Positions 50,906 to 60,295 of a DNA stretch of 64,000 nucleotides are shown piece by piece. The notes beneath the pieces are model-generated. The model was not told where the DNA came from. It did not search any database and saw only the letters and a list, made by a program, of their open reading frames with translations. Source of the DNA: Marinovum sp034669705 (lineage in GTDB: Bacteria; Pseudomonadota; Alphaproteobacteria; Rhodobacterales; Rhodobacteraceae); assembly GCF_034669705.1 (NCBI RefSeq), contig NZ_JAXMOR010000002.1, positions 124,001 through 188,000 of the forward strand, read 5' to 3'. The translations under genes were made by a program, and so were the position numbers. Numbering within the stretch: the first letter of the stretch is position 1; the number at the start of each line of letters is the position of its first letter.

Positions 50906-50931
50906 GCACCCGACGGCCACGACCGCCCGGT

Positions 50932-51756
50932 TCAGGAACAGCCCAGCGTCGCCATCTCGGACTGCGCCTCGCTCAGCTCGGCCGCCGCAGGAAAGCGCGG
51001 TCCGATCTCCGCCAGCATCTGGCAGGCTGCGTCGGTCTGTCCCAGCCGCGCCAGCGCCCGGCCGAGGTTGAGCAGCGCCGGCGCCGCCGTGGCCTCGGCC
51101 TCGCGGTCCAGCGAATAGGCGTCGAGATAGGCCCGCGCCGCGTCCTTGGTGTTGCCCAGCTTCTCCAGCGCCTCGCCGCGGCCCAGCAGCGCACGTGCGC
51201 CCAGCGGCCCGCCCGGATAGGTCTCGTTGAAGGTCGCAAAGAGCCCGGCGGCGCGCTCGAAGTCACCAGCGGCCAGCGCCTCCTCGGCGCGGCGGAAATC
51301 CTCTTCCTCGCTCATCGCCAGGGCCGGGCCTTCGCCCTCCGGCGGGGCCACCGGCACCGGGACCGCCGGGGTCGCCACCTCTTCACCGCCCAGGGTCGAG
51401 GTCTCGCCAAGGGCACCGACGTCGCCGCCCTCAAGCTCGACCAGGCGGAACTCGAGATCACCGATCCGGTTGGTGCCGTCGGTGACCACGCGGTCGATGC
51501 GATGCTCCAACTCCTCGGTCTTGCCGGTGAGCCGGGACAGCTCGGCCTCGATCACCTGCACCCGGTCAAGCAGCGTGCCGCTGCCGGCCGAGACATCAGA
51601 GCCGCCGGTGGTCGACAACTCGCGCCGCAGCCGCTGCACCTCGATGTTGAGCAGCGTCAGATCCTGCCGGATATCGGCCAGGGTCGCGGCCCCGCCCTGC
51701 GCCGCCGCCGTCAGCGGCAGCGCCAGCACCAGCCCGAAGATCATCACAAATCGCAT
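50932..51756 (-). CDS. cpoB: Tol-Pal system coordinator CpoB (YbgF)
   Basis: 274 residues. A Sec signal (MRFVMIFGLVLALPLTAAAQ) is followed by a coiled-coil (about 25-110: LADIRQDLTLLNIEVQRLRREL, LLDRVQVIEAELSRLTGKTEELEHRIDRV) and a TPR domain (FRRAEEALAAGDFERAAGLFATFNETYPGGPLGARALLGRGEALEKLG). It links Tol-Pal constriction to peptidoglycan synthesis at division. It lies downstream of pal on the same strand. Confidence 0.93.
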   Translation of the reverse strand: MRFVMIFGLVLALPLTAAAQGGAATLADIRQDLTLLNIEVQRLRRELSTTGGSDVSAGSGTLLDRVQVIEAELSRLTGKTEELEHRIDRVVTDGTNRIGDLEFRLVELEGGDVGALGETSTLGGEEVATPAVPVPVAPPEGEGPALAMSEEEDFRRAEEALAAGDFERAAGLFATFNETYPGGPLGARALLGRGEALEKLGNTKDAARAYLDAYSLDREAEATAAPALLNLGRALARLGQTDAACQMLAEIGPRFPAAAELSEAQSEMATLGCS

Positions 51757-51797
51757 CGCTCACTCCCGGCCCTCCGGGCCTCTGGTTCCGTTCCGCC

Positions 51798-52334
51798 TCA
51801 GCTCAGCGCGCTGCCGGCGATCACCGTGACCGCGCGGCGGTTCTTGGCATAGCAGCTCTCTTCCGAACAGATCTCGATCGGACGTTCCTTGCCATAGGTG
51901 ACAAAGCGCAGCCGGCTGGCCGGCACGCCCCGGGAGATCAGGTATTCGCGCACTGCGTTGGCCCGACGGCCGCCAAGCGCGAGGTTGTATTCCCGGGTGC
52001 CCTGCTCATCCGCATGGCCTTCGATCACCGCCTGATAGTCGGTGTTGACCAGCAGCCACTCGGCCTGCGCATCGAGCGTCGCCTGCGCCTCGGAGGTCAG
52101 CGAGGACTGGTCGACCAGGAACAGCACCCGGTCGCCGATCGCCTGCTGGAAATAGCTCGGGCTCGAGGGATCGCCGGCGCCACCGGGGGTCACGCCCGCC
52201 CCGGCCCCTGCTCCGGCGTTCATGTCGGCCGAGCCGTCGAGCCGCGGATCGTCCTGGCCGAAGCGGCCGGCATTGGTACAGGCCGAAACGGCCAGCGCAC
52301 CGACGAGAAGCGCGATCTTGGTGAAATGTGTCAT
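51798..52334 (-). CDS. pal: Peptidoglycan-associated lipoprotein Pal
   Basis: 178 residues with lipobox VSAC (Cys19). The OmpA-like domain is clear: DRVLFLVDQSSLTSEAQATLDAQAEWLLVNTDYQAVIEGHADEQGTREYNLALGGRRANAVREYLISRGV. A glycine/alanine-rich linker (MNAGAGAGAGVTPGGAG) precedes it. It attaches the outer membrane to peptidoglycan and interacts with TolB, encoded directly upstream. Confidence 0.96.
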   Translation of the reverse strand: MTHFTKIALLVGALAVSACTNAGRFGQDDPRLDGSADMNAGAGAGAGVTPGGAGDPSSPSYFQQAIGDRVLFLVDQSSLTSEAQATLDAQAEWLLVNTDYQAVIEGHADEQGTREYNLALGGRRANAVREYLISRGVPASRLRFVTYGKERPIEICSEESCYAKNRRAVTVIAGSALS

Positions 52335-52426
52335 GGGTCCTTGGGTCCTGTCCTGCTCCGTGGCATTTCGCCATTGTTGCCTGCGAGACTAGCATAGCGC
52401 CGCCCGCCTTGAAATCCTTATCGCCG

Positions 52427-53818
52427 CTACTGCAACGGCCCCCAGCTCGGGTCAGAGGCCGCATCCGGCGTGCGCACCCGCCGCAGGCTGCGGCCAGAGA
52501 CATCGACCGAGTAGAGGCTGGCCTGACCGCTGGCGCCTTGGGTCTCGCGGGTGAACATGATCACCCGGCCGTTGGGCGCCCAGGTCGGGCCCTCGTCGAG
52601 GAAGGAGGCGGTGAGCAGCCGCTCCTCGCTGCCGTCGGTGCGCATCACGCCGATGTGGAACCGGCCTTTATGCTGCTTGGTAAAGGCGATCAGGTCGCCG
52701 CGCGGCGACCAGACCGGGGTGCCGTAACGGCCGGGGCCGAAGGAAATCCGCTCGGCCTCGCCGCCGCCCGCCGGCATGATGTAGAGCTGCTGGCTGCCCG
52801 AGCGGTCGCTCTCGAAGACGATGCGGCTGCCGTCGGGGCTGTAGGAGGGCGCGGTCTCGATTGCCGGGGTGTTGGTCAGCCGCCGGGTGGTGCCCGAGGC
52901 GAGGTCCATGGTGAAGATATCGGTGTTCGCGCCTTCCGAGATCGAGAACACCGCCGTCTGGCCGTTGGGCGCGAAGCGCGGCGCAAAGGACATCACCCCG
53001 GTCTGGCTCTCGAGAATCCGGCTCTGGGTATTGCCGACGTCGAGCACGTGGATCCGCGGGAAGCCGGTGGCATAGGAGGTATAGAGCACCCGGTCGCCGG
53101 TGGGTGAGAACCGCGGCGCCAGCACGATCGACGAGCTGTCGGTCAGGTACTGCACGTTGGCGCCGTCGTAATCCATGATCGCGAGGCGCTTCTTTCGGTC
53201 GTCCTTCGGCCCGGTCTCGCTGACATAGACCACCCGGCTGTCGAAATAGCCGCTCTCGCCGGTGATCCGGCTGTAGACCGCATCGGCGACCTTGTGCGCC
53301 ATCCGCCGCCAGCCTTCGGTGGTGCCCTGAAACTGCAGCCCCTTGCCCAGTTCCTGGCCCGAGAACACGTCATAGACCCGGAACTTCACCGTCAGCTGGC
53401 CACCGTCGCCGACGGTGACCGCGCCCATGATCAGCGCTTGCACGTTGATCGCCTTCCAGTCGTTGTACTGCACCGGCGCGGCAAAGCTGGTGGGCCGCGA
53501 GATGAAGGCATCCTGCGGCGTCTGGATGAACAGCCCGGTGCCGTTCAGGTCATCGGCCACCACCTGCGCCAGCCGGTTGCCCCACTCGCCGGCGGCGGCG
53601 TTTTCCGGGATGAAATCAGGCACGGCAAAGGGCAAGGGTTCCACCACGCCCTCGGTGATCTCGATCCTGAGGGGGGCCGCCTTGGCCGGCAGGGCGAGGA
53701 GCCCGGCCATCAGGACAGCCAGCGCCGCGCAGAGCACAGTCAGACTCTTGGCGGTCAGACCCTGAGCGGTCAGAGCCGGGGCAGTCAGAACCTGGGTCAC
53801 AGGGTGTTTCACACTCAT
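52427..53818 (-). CDS. tolB: Tol-Pal beta-propeller protein TolB
   Basis: 463 residues. The N-terminal domain (LRIEITEGVVEPLPFAVPDF, VVADDLNGTGLFIQTPQDAF) is followed by a WD40-like six-blade propeller (RFSPTGDRVLYTSYATGFPRIHVLD, RFAPNGQTAVFSISEGANTDIFTMDLASG, YSPDGSRIVFESDRSGSQQLYIM, WSPRGDLIAFTKQ). It lies in the periplasm and binds Pal and TolA. The signal peptide is preceded by an in-frame pentapeptide repeat (VLTAP-ALTAQ-GLTAK-SLTVL) encoded by a 15-bp tandem repeat. It overlaps tolA by 4 nt. Confidence 0.96.
   Translation of the reverse strand: MSVKHPVTQVLTAPALTAQGLTAKSLTVLCAALAVLMAGLLALPAKAAPLRIEITEGVVEPLPFAVPDFIPENAAAGEWGNRLAQVVADDLNGTGLFIQTPQDAFISRPTSFAAPVQYNDWKAINVQALIMGAVTVGDGGQLTVKFRVYDVFSGQELGKGLQFQGTTEGWRRMAHKVADAVYSRITGESGYFDSRVVYVSETGPKDDRKKRLAIMDYDGANVQYLTDSSSIVLAPRFSPTGDRVLYTSYATGFPRIHVLDVGNTQSRILESQTGVMSFAPRFAPNGQTAVFSISEGANTDIFTMDLASGTTRRLTNTPAIETAPSYSPDGSRIVFESDRSGSQQLYIMPAGGGEAERISFGPGRYGTPVWSPRGDLIAFTKQHKGRFHIGVMRTDGSEERLLTASFLDEGPTWAPNGRVIMFTRETQGASGQASLYSVDVSGRSLRRVRTPDAASDPSWGPLQ
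53736..53795. repeat. 15-bp tandem repeat inside the tolB signal region
   Basis: Four imperfect 15-bp units (53736-53750, 53751-53765, 53766-53780, 53781-53795) share the core (A/G)GTCAGA. In the minus frame they encode xLTAx pentapeptides just before the hydrophobic core of the TolB signal peptide. Confidence 0.85.
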
Positions 53819-55059
53819 CTACTTACCTTCTCGGGATTAAAGGTCATCTCGATTTGCCGCCATTGGTCGTATTTGTCGACCGGCAGTGCGTAGCCGTCCT
53901 TCTGACAGCGGATAATCGCGCGTCTGGCGGCCTGGAAGGCGACTTCTGTTGCACGCGCGTCACCCCCGTCGCTGCCGGCGAGGCGGATCGAGTTCGCCGC
54001 CACGCGGCCGGATTGCTCCATTTCCATGGTCACCACCACCGTCACGCGCGCCGCGGCAGAGCCCACATCGATCACCCAGCAGTCCTGCACCGCCAGACGC
54101 AGGTTCTCGCGTTCGCCGGCGGTGAGCGGCGGGCCGCTCGGTGCGGCGGCGGGGGCCGGTGTCGGATCGCTGCTGCCGCCCAGCGCCTCGGCCAGCGCGT
54201 CGGCCACCGCGTCTGCAGTGTCCTCCGGCGCAGGTGCGGGCGTGGCGGGCGTCGGCGTTTCGGCCGGCGTTTCAGCCGGGGATTCCGTCGGGGCCTCGGC
54301 CACGGCGGTTGGCGTGCGAGGACGCCCGCGCGGGCGGACCGAGCGCTCGGGCGCGCCCGAGGGGGCCTCGTCGGCCTCGGTGACGATCTCGCTGGTGGCC
54401 TCCTCCTCGGCGGCGGCCTCCTGCTCTTCCTGCGGCTCGGGCGTCGGCGCCTCTTCCTCGGCCACCACCGCATCCTGGGTGGTGTCCTCGATCACCACCT
54501 CGGGCTCGGGCGGCGCGATGGGCTCGGGGGCGACGCGCGGCGCCGGGCGGGGCTGCGGCCGCGGCGTCACCTCTGGCAGCACCACCGCCACGTCCTCATC
54601 GGCGGGCGGCGCCGGCTCCGGCGGCGGGATATCGTCTGGCGGGGTCACCGGCGCCGGCGGCTCTGGCACCTCTGGCAGTGCCTCCGGCGCGGGTGCCGGC
54701 GGCTCCTCGACCGGCTCGGGCGGGGTCACCGGGGCCGGCGATTCCTCGACCGGGGCCGGCGGCGGGGTGTCCTCGGCGGCCGGCGGGGCCGGCTCCTCGG
54801 GCGCGTCGGGCACCGTGGGCGCGACCTCTGGCACCACCTCGGGCGCAGGCTCTTCCGGCGCGACCTGACCCGACAGCGCGGCATAATCCGCTTCGCTGAT
54901 GGTGGTCACGGTGGTGACGTCGAAAGGCAGCGGCTCGACCTGAAACAGCGGTCCGATCAGCAGCCAGCCGATCAGGCCGACATGCGCCGCACCCGAGAGG
55001 TAAAAGCCGAAGTGCAGCCGGCGACGGCCCTCCTCGGAGATATCCTGATCTGCGCTCAC
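53815..55059 (-). CDS. tolA: TolA, energy-transducing linker of Tol-Pal
   Basis: 414 residues. One N-terminal helix (FYLSGAAHVGLIGWLLIGPLF, about 18-38) is followed by a long Pro/Glu/Ala-rich domain (60-270) instead of the Ala/Lys helix of E. coli TolA, and a C-terminal domain (ERENLRLAVQDCWVIDVGSAAARVTVVVTMEMEQSGRVAANSIRLAGSDGGDARATEVAFQAARRAIIRC). It connects TolQR to Pal/TolB. It overlaps tolB by 4 nt and follows tolR. Confidence 0.93.
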   Translation of the reverse strand: MSADQDISEEGRRRLHFGFYLSGAAHVGLIGWLLIGPLFQVEPLPFDVTTVTTISEADYAALSGQVAPEEPAPEVVPEVAPTVPDAPEEPAPPAAEDTPPPAPVEESPAPVTPPEPVEEPPAPAPEALPEVPEPPAPVTPPDDIPPPEPAPPADEDVAVVLPEVTPRPQPRPAPRVAPEPIAPPEPEVVIEDTTQDAVVAEEEAPTPEPQEEQEAAAEEEATSEIVTEADEAPSGAPERSVRPRGRPRTPTAVAEAPTESPAETPAETPTPATPAPAPEDTADAVADALAEALGGSSDPTPAPAAAPSGPPLTAGERENLRLAVQDCWVIDVGSAAARVTVVVTMEMEQSGRVAANSIRLAGSDGGDARATEVAFQAARRAIIRCQKDGYALPVDKYDQWRQIEMTFNPEKVSR

Positions 55060-55071
55060 GGCGACCCCGGC

Positions 55072-55545
55072 CTAGCCTTCGTCCTGACCGTCGAGCCGCG
55101 GCCCGCCGGTCTCGGTCACCAGCCCGATGTTGGAAAAGCCACCGGCATTGAGCGCGCCCATCACCTCCATCACCTGTGCATAGGACACCGCCCCGTCAGC
55201 CCGCAGAAACACCCGGTCGCTGGACCGCTCCTGCGCGATGGCGCGCAGCTTGCCGATCAGCTCGCCCGACGGCGTCTCGGTGGTCTGGATCAGGATGCCG
55301 CCCTCGGCGGTCAGGGTCACGGTCAGCGGCTCTTCGCTGTCGGCCGAGAGCGCCGAGGCCGCGCTTTTCGGCAGTTCCACCGGCACGCCGACGGTCAGCA
55401 GTGGCGCCGAGACCATGAAGATGATCAACAGCACCAGCATCACGTCGACAAAGGGCGTGACGTTGATTTCCGACATCGGCTTGGCCCCGCCCCTGCGGCG
55501 CCTGCGGCTGCCGCCGCCGCCCGGTTTGACGATATGTGCGCCCAT
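55072..55545 (-). CDS. tolR: TolR, ExbD-family proton channel subunit
   Basis: 157 residues. After a basic start (GGGGSRRRRRGGAKPMSEINVTPF), the single helix FVDVMLVLLIIFMVSAPLL (about 31-49) holds the conserved Asp of the proton pathway, and the periplasmic ExbD/TolR domain follows. It works with TolQ. A 3-bp gap separates it from tolQ. Confidence 0.95.
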   Translation of the reverse strand: MGAHIVKPGGGGSRRRRRGGAKPMSEINVTPFVDVMLVLLIIFMVSAPLLTVGVPVELPKSAASALSADSEEPLTVTLTAEGGILIQTTETPSGELIGKLRAIAQERSSDRVFLRADGAVSYAQVMEVMGALNAGGFSNIGLVTETGGPRLDGQDEG

Positions 55546-55548
55546 GGC

Positions 55549-56244
55549 CTAGCTGTCCAGCTGGCGGCTGAGGATGGTCGCGAACTCGTCGGCAAAGCTC
55601 TCGTAGCCCGACAGGATCCGGTCCGCGTCCGCGCTCAGCTTGTTGTAGAAGATCACCGCCGGGATTGCCGCCAGCAGGCCGAGGCCGGTGGCCAGCAGCG
55701 CCTCGGCGATGCCGGGGGCGACGACGGCCAGAGAGGTGTTCTGCTGCTCGGCGATCTCGACGAAGGCGTTCATGATGCCCCAGACGGTGCCGAAGAGGCC
55801 GACGAAGGGCGCGGTCGAGCCCACCGTCGCCAGCACCGACAACCCGTTCTGCAGCTCGTCGCTGACCTGCGCGATGGCGACGTTCATCGAGCGGTCGATG
55901 CGCGCCTGCGCGCCGGGGATCAGCCCGCCGTCCTCGCGGTGCGAGCGGCGCCATTCCAGCATGCCGGCGGCAAACACCCGCTGCGCCCGGCCCTTGGGTT
56001 CCGGCCCCATCTGCTCGAACAGCTCGTCGAGCGGCTCGCCGGACCAGAAGGCGCGGTCGAAGCGGCGCGCCTCGCGCTTGGCGCGACGATAGGTGACGAG
56101 GTTGTAAAAGATGATCGCCCAGGACCAGAAGCTTGCCACGATCAGCGCGATCATCACCAGCTTCACGGTCAGGGTGGCACGGGCGAAAAGGCCCCACATG
56201 GAGAAATCGATCTCCTGTGCGAGCGCGAGGGTCTCTGTTTCCAT
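55549..56244 (-). CDS. tolQ: TolQ, MotA/ExbB-family proton channel
   Basis: 231 residues from ATG at 56244 (METETLALAQEIDFSMWGLF), with GAGCAGG upstream; a longer frame to 56328 is not needed. Three helices are visible (LVMIALIVASFWSWAIIFYNLV, LSVLATVGSTAPFVGLFGTVWGIMNAF, VVAPGIAEALLATGLGLLAAIPAVIFYN), with the conserved TxPxxGLFGTVxGI. It harnesses the proton gradient with TolR. The ybgC gene that often precedes tolQ is absent. Confidence 0.96.
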   Translation of the reverse strand: METETLALAQEIDFSMWGLFARATLTVKLVMIALIVASFWSWAIIFYNLVTYRRAKREARRFDRAFWSGEPLDELFEQMGPEPKGRAQRVFAAGMLEWRRSHREDGGLIPGAQARIDRSMNVAIAQVSDELQNGLSVLATVGSTAPFVGLFGTVWGIMNAFVEIAEQQNTSLAVVAPGIAEALLATGLGLLAAIPAVIFYNKLSADADRILSGYESFADEFATILSRQLDS

Positions 56245-56419
56245 CAGCCTGCTCTTTGTTGTGGCCGGTTCTGTGCGGCCCGTTTGGGCGCAAGCGTAGC
56301 GGAAAGACAGGGGGAAAGCCAACACCAAGGCGCCCGCGGACAGGCTTTGTCACGCGAATGTGGGCCACCTTGGCGGATATTCGCCAAGCCCCGGTGATCG
56401 GCGTTTCACCCGGCCCCGG

Positions 56420-59400
56420 TCAGGCCGCCGCGCGCCGCCTGCGGGCCAGGCCCAGCGAGACGAGCGCCACCGCCAGAGCCAGCAGCACCAGCGCCGCCGC
56501 CCCTGCCAGGTAGAGCATGAACGCCGCCCCCAGCCCCTGCCCCAGGCCCGCCGGCAGAAGGCCCGTCAGCGCCGCCGGCAGCGCGCCGGTCAGCGCCACC
56601 GCGCCCAGGGTCGCTGCCAGCCAGCCCAGCACCGCCAGCGTCGCCAGCAGCATCAGCGCCCTGACCCGCGGCGCGCGAAAGCGCCAGCCGCGGCGCAGGG
56701 TGGCCTGCATCCGGCCGAGGTCCTGCTGGATGGCGACCAGCGCCGGCACCACCAAAAGCACCAGCCCCATGCCGAAGCCCAGCCCGTAGACCAGGGTGAT
56801 CACCGTCGGCTTGAGGAACTGTGCCTGTGACGAGCGCTCGAACAGCAGCGGCGCCAGCCCCAGCACGGTGGTCGCCGTGGTCAGGAAGACCGGCCGCAAC
56901 CGGTCGGCCGCGCCTTCGATGATCGAGGGCACCAGCCCGCGGTCTCTGGCGTATTCGTCGATGGTGCTGACCAGCACGATGGAATCGTTGATGATGATCC
57001 CGGTCATGCCCAGCATCCCCACCACCGTGAACATGCTCAGCGGCACCTCCCAGTAATAATGGCCATAGATCGTGCCCACCAGGCCGAAGGGGATGATCGA
57101 CATCACCACCAGCGGCCGGGTCCAGCTGGCAAAGACCCAAGACAAGACGAGATAGATGCCCAGCAGCACCAGGATCAGCCCGTTGCGGGCGTCGGAGAGG
57201 AAGTCGTTCTCCTGCTCGGACAGGCCCGAGATCCGGTAATCGACCTGCCGCTCCTCGGCGATCTTCGGCAGCACCTCGGATTGCAGCACTTCCTGGATCT
57301 CCTGCGCCCGGGCCGGGTCATCCTCGGAGATGTCGCCGGTGACCGAGATCAGCCGGATGCCGTTCTCGCGCCGCACGGTGGAAAAGCCGGTGCGCCGGGT
57401 GACGCTGACGATATCGGCCAGCGGCACATAGGACCCCGAAGCCGCGCGCAGCTGGGTGCGTTCGAGGAAATCGGCGGTCAGCTCGCCCTCGGGCAGCTCC
57501 ACCCGGATCGCGGCCGAGCGCGGCCCGTCGGGATAGGTCGCGGCCTCGATCCCGCCCAGCCGGTGGCGCAGCACCGTGCCCAGCCCGTCGATGGTAAAGC
57601 CCAGCGCCTGGCCTTGTGCGGTGAGCTCGAGGATCAGCTCTTCCTTGTCATAGGCCAGGTTGTCCTCGACCGCCGAAACCTCGGGGAAGCGACCGAGCGC
57701 CTCCTTCAGATCTTCCGAGGCACCCTTGAGCACCTCTGACGAGGCGCCATAGAACTGCACGTCGAGGGCATCGCCGCCCGGACCGGAGCGCCAGCCGCGA
57801 AAGCTCACGGTTTCCAGCATCGGGTGGCCGCCGACCGCGTCCTGCAGGGCGGCGACGAACTGAAAGCTGGAATAGGGCCGCAGGTCCGGGTCGATCAGCT
57901 CGATCGAGATCGCGCCGAGCTGGTAGCTCTCCTTGGTGTCGGTGCCGGCAAGGCCGCGGCCGGCGTTGCCGCCGATCTCGGCGATGACATAGTCGATCGG
58001 GTTGCGGCCATGCTCGGCCTCATACTCATCGCCCAGCGCCTCGGTGGCGCGCTGCATCTCGCGCATCATCTCGAGCGTGTCCTGCCGGCTGGCGCCGGGC
58101 GCCATGGCGAAATTGCCGGTGACCGAGGACTGTTCGGGGGCATTGAAGAAGCGCCATTGCACGTCGCCCCGGATGAACAGCGCCACCTGGCTGGCCAAGA
58201 GCACCACCGCGCCGGCCAGCACCGCATAGCGCGCCCGGACCACCACCGCCATGACCCGGCGGAAGATCACGTCGCGCACCCAGCGGAAGCCGCGGTTCAC
58301 CTGACGCGAGGGCCAGTCGTACCAATGCTCCTTCGACTGGTGCACCAGCGCATGCGCCATGTGGTTGGGCAGGATCAGGAAGCATTCCACCAGCGAGGCC
58401 AGCAGCACCACGATCACGGTGAAAGGAATGTCGGAGATCAGGTCGCCGAAGCGGCCGGAGATCGCGGTGAGACCAAAGAAGGCGATCACCGTGGTCAGGG
58501 TCGAGGCAAAGACCGGCATCGCCATGCGCCGCGCGGCGTTCTCGGCCGCCACCACCGGGCGCTCGCCCAGCCGGCGATAGCGGAAATCGGCATGTTCGCC
58601 CACCACGATCGCGTCATCGACCACGATGCCCAGGGTGATGATCAGCGCGAACAGCGAGATCATGTTGAGCGTCAGCCCGGCCGCGAACATCAGCGCGATG
58701 GTTGCCGCCATCGCCACCGGAATGCCCGCCGCCACCCAAAAGGCGATGCGGGCGTTGAGGAACAGAAACAGCAGCGCCAGCACCAGCGCCAGCCCCATCG
58801 AGCCATTGTCGAGCAGGATGTCGAGCCGGCCGGTGATCGCCTCGGCGCGGGTGCGGATCAGATCGATTCTCGTGCCGTCCGGCAGGGTCGCCTCGAGCGT
58901 TTCGGCAACCTCCTCGACGGTGCGCTGGATCTCGATGGCGTCGCCCTGGTTCGAGCGGTCGACCCGGACCGAGATCGCCGGGTTCTCGCCCACGAAATAG
59001 CTGCGGTCGCGGTCGATGCCCTCGACCCGGACGGTGGCGACGTCGCCGATGGTCAGCTTGGAGCCGTCGTCATTGGAGCGCAGGGCGATGGCCTCGATCT
59101 GGTCGGCCGAGCGCTTCTCGACCCCGGTGCGCACGCGGGTGTTGGCGCTGGTCACGTCGCCGGCCGGGTCGGCATCGACCTCGGCGGCGATGGCGGCGGC
59201 GATCTGGCTCATGGTGACGTCATGGCGGATGAGCGCCACCGAGGGCACCTCGACGATGGTCTGCGGCGCGGCAAGGCCGCGGATGGTCGAGCGGGTGACG
59301 CCTTCGGCAAAGAGCCGCACCACCATCTCGTCGGCAAAGCGCGCCAGCTGGTCGACGCCGACCGGGCCGGTGATCACCACGTCGGTCACCCGATCGCGCC

Positions 59401-59821
59401 AGCCGCCGCGGCGGATGCTCGGATCGTCGGCCTCTTCCGGCAGGTTCGAGACCGCATCGACCGCCGCCTGCACGTCATCGCCGGCGCGGGCCATGTCCCA
59501 GCCCGGTTCGAACTCGAGATCGATGCTGGCGCGGCCCTCGCGAGAGGTGGACTCCGCGCTCTCGACGCCTTCGACGGCCAGAAGCGCGGGCTCGAGGATC
59601 TGGACGATGGCGGCGTCGACGTCCTCGGCCCCGGCCCCGTCCCAGTTGACCGAGACCGAGACCTCGTCGACGATCACGTCTGGAAAGAACTGCGCCCGCA
59701 TGTTGGGCGCGGCCATCACCCCGGCGGCGACCAGCAGCACCAGCAGCAGGTTGGCCAGGGTGCGGTGGCGGGTGAAGTAGCTGAGGATGCCGCCGGGGCC
59801 GGGAGGAAGATCGCGGATCAT
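56420..59821 (-). CDS. RND-family efflux transporter (AcrB/MMPL-like, HAE1 type)
   Basis: 1133 residues from ATG at 59821 (MIRDLPPGPGGILSYFTRHR), GGAG upstream. Twelve-helix RND protein: FTRHRTLANLLLVLLVAAGVMAAPNMRAQFFPDVIVDEV, two periplasmic loops, and the TM4 proton relay Asp-Asp in LFALIITLGIVVDDAIVVGEH; ILPNHMAH and GIIINDSIVLVSTIDEYARDRG lie in the second half. It exports drugs, lipids or other compounds with the membrane fusion protein encoded upstream. No outer membrane factor is found here. A 474-bp non-coding stretch separates it from its partner gene. Confidence 0.94.
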   Translation of the reverse strand: MIRDLPPGPGGILSYFTRHRTLANLLLVLLVAAGVMAAPNMRAQFFPDVIVDEVSVSVNWDGAGAEDVDAAIVQILEPALLAVEGVESAESTSREGRASIDLEFEPGWDMARAGDDVQAAVDAVSNLPEEADDPSIRRGGWRDRVTDVVITGPVGVDQLARFADEMVVRLFAEGVTRSTIRGLAAPQTIVEVPSVALIRHDVTMSQIAAAIAAEVDADPAGDVTSANTRVRTGVEKRSADQIEAIALRSNDDGSKLTIGDVATVRVEGIDRDRSYFVGENPAISVRVDRSNQGDAIEIQRTVEEVAETLEATLPDGTRIDLIRTRAEAITGRLDILLDNGSMGLALVLALLFLFLNARIAFWVAAGIPVAMAATIALMFAAGLTLNMISLFALIITLGIVVDDAIVVGEHADFRYRRLGERPVVAAENAARRMAMPVFASTLTTVIAFFGLTAISGRFGDLISDIPFTVIVVLLASLVECFLILPNHMAHALVHQSKEHWYDWPSRQVNRGFRWVRDVIFRRVMAVVVRARYAVLAGAVVLLASQVALFIRGDVQWRFFNAPEQSSVTGNFAMAPGASRQDTLEMMREMQRATEALGDEYEAEHGRNPIDYVIAEIGGNAGRGLAGTDTKESYQLGAISIELIDPDLRPYSSFQFVAALQDAVGGHPMLETVSFRGWRSGPGGDALDVQFYGASSEVLKGASEDLKEALGRFPEVSAVEDNLAYDKEELILELTAQGQALGFTIDGLGTVLRHRLGGIEAATYPDGPRSAAIRVELPEGELTADFLERTQLRAASGSYVPLADIVSVTRRTGFSTVRRENGIRLISVTGDISEDDPARAQEIQEVLQSEVLPKIAEERQVDYRISGLSEQENDFLSDARNGLILVLLGIYLVLSWVFASWTRPLVVMSIIPFGLVGTIYGHYYWEVPLSMFTVVGMLGMTGIIINDSIVLVSTIDEYARDRGLVPSIIEGAADRLRPVFLTTATTVLGLAPLLFERSSQAQFLKPTVITLVYGLGFGMGLVLLVVPALVAIQQDLGRMQATLRRGWRFRAPRVRALMLLATLAVLGWLAATLGAVALTGALPAALTGLLPAGLGQGLGAAFMLYLAGAAALVLLALAVALVSLGLARRRRAAA

Positions 59822-60295
59822 GGGCGGGTCTCCGGAGCAGGTATGACGGGGTTGGCTGGCGTGACGGTGAAGCACCGCGGCTTCAGGCGCGGAGCAAGGC
59901 CGCGGGTCACTACGCGATCACTTGCGCGGAAATCAGCAAGACGCTGTCCGATTGCCGAAGGCCCGCATCCGGCGTGATCCTGCAGAAGCAGTTGGAAACG
60001 GGACCGGCGAATGATGACTGGCACCGCCCGGTCGTTCGTGAGCCCGCAGCGCGCTACAAGGCCGCGGGCCACCGCGCGATTGCCGACCCGCCCCGCCGCC
60101 CCAAGGGTGCGCCGTCCAAGAACCGCACGCGTTGAGCGTGACGGGCGGCGGTTTGGTGAAGCTGGGCGCACTACTGTGAGGTTGTACGGATTTCGCCGGC
60201 ATAAAGTGGCGGATTGCCAGGCTCGGATCGCCACCCCGCGGATCGGCGATCGCGCGGCTTGGCGCTTGGTTGCACCGTCGTGACGCCTCATCCCT
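59822..60295. other. Non-coding insertion-like stretch inside the efflux operon
   Basis: 474 bp between the fusion-protein stop and the RND start. No credible gene is seen. It contains a degenerate direct repeat (AAGGCCGCGGGTCACTACGC near 59908 and AAGGCCGCGGGCCACCGCGC near 60058, 150 bp apart) and a dyad GAAGC-ACCGCG-GCTTC near 59868. Neighbouring efflux genes are normally tightly spaced. Confidence 0.55.
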
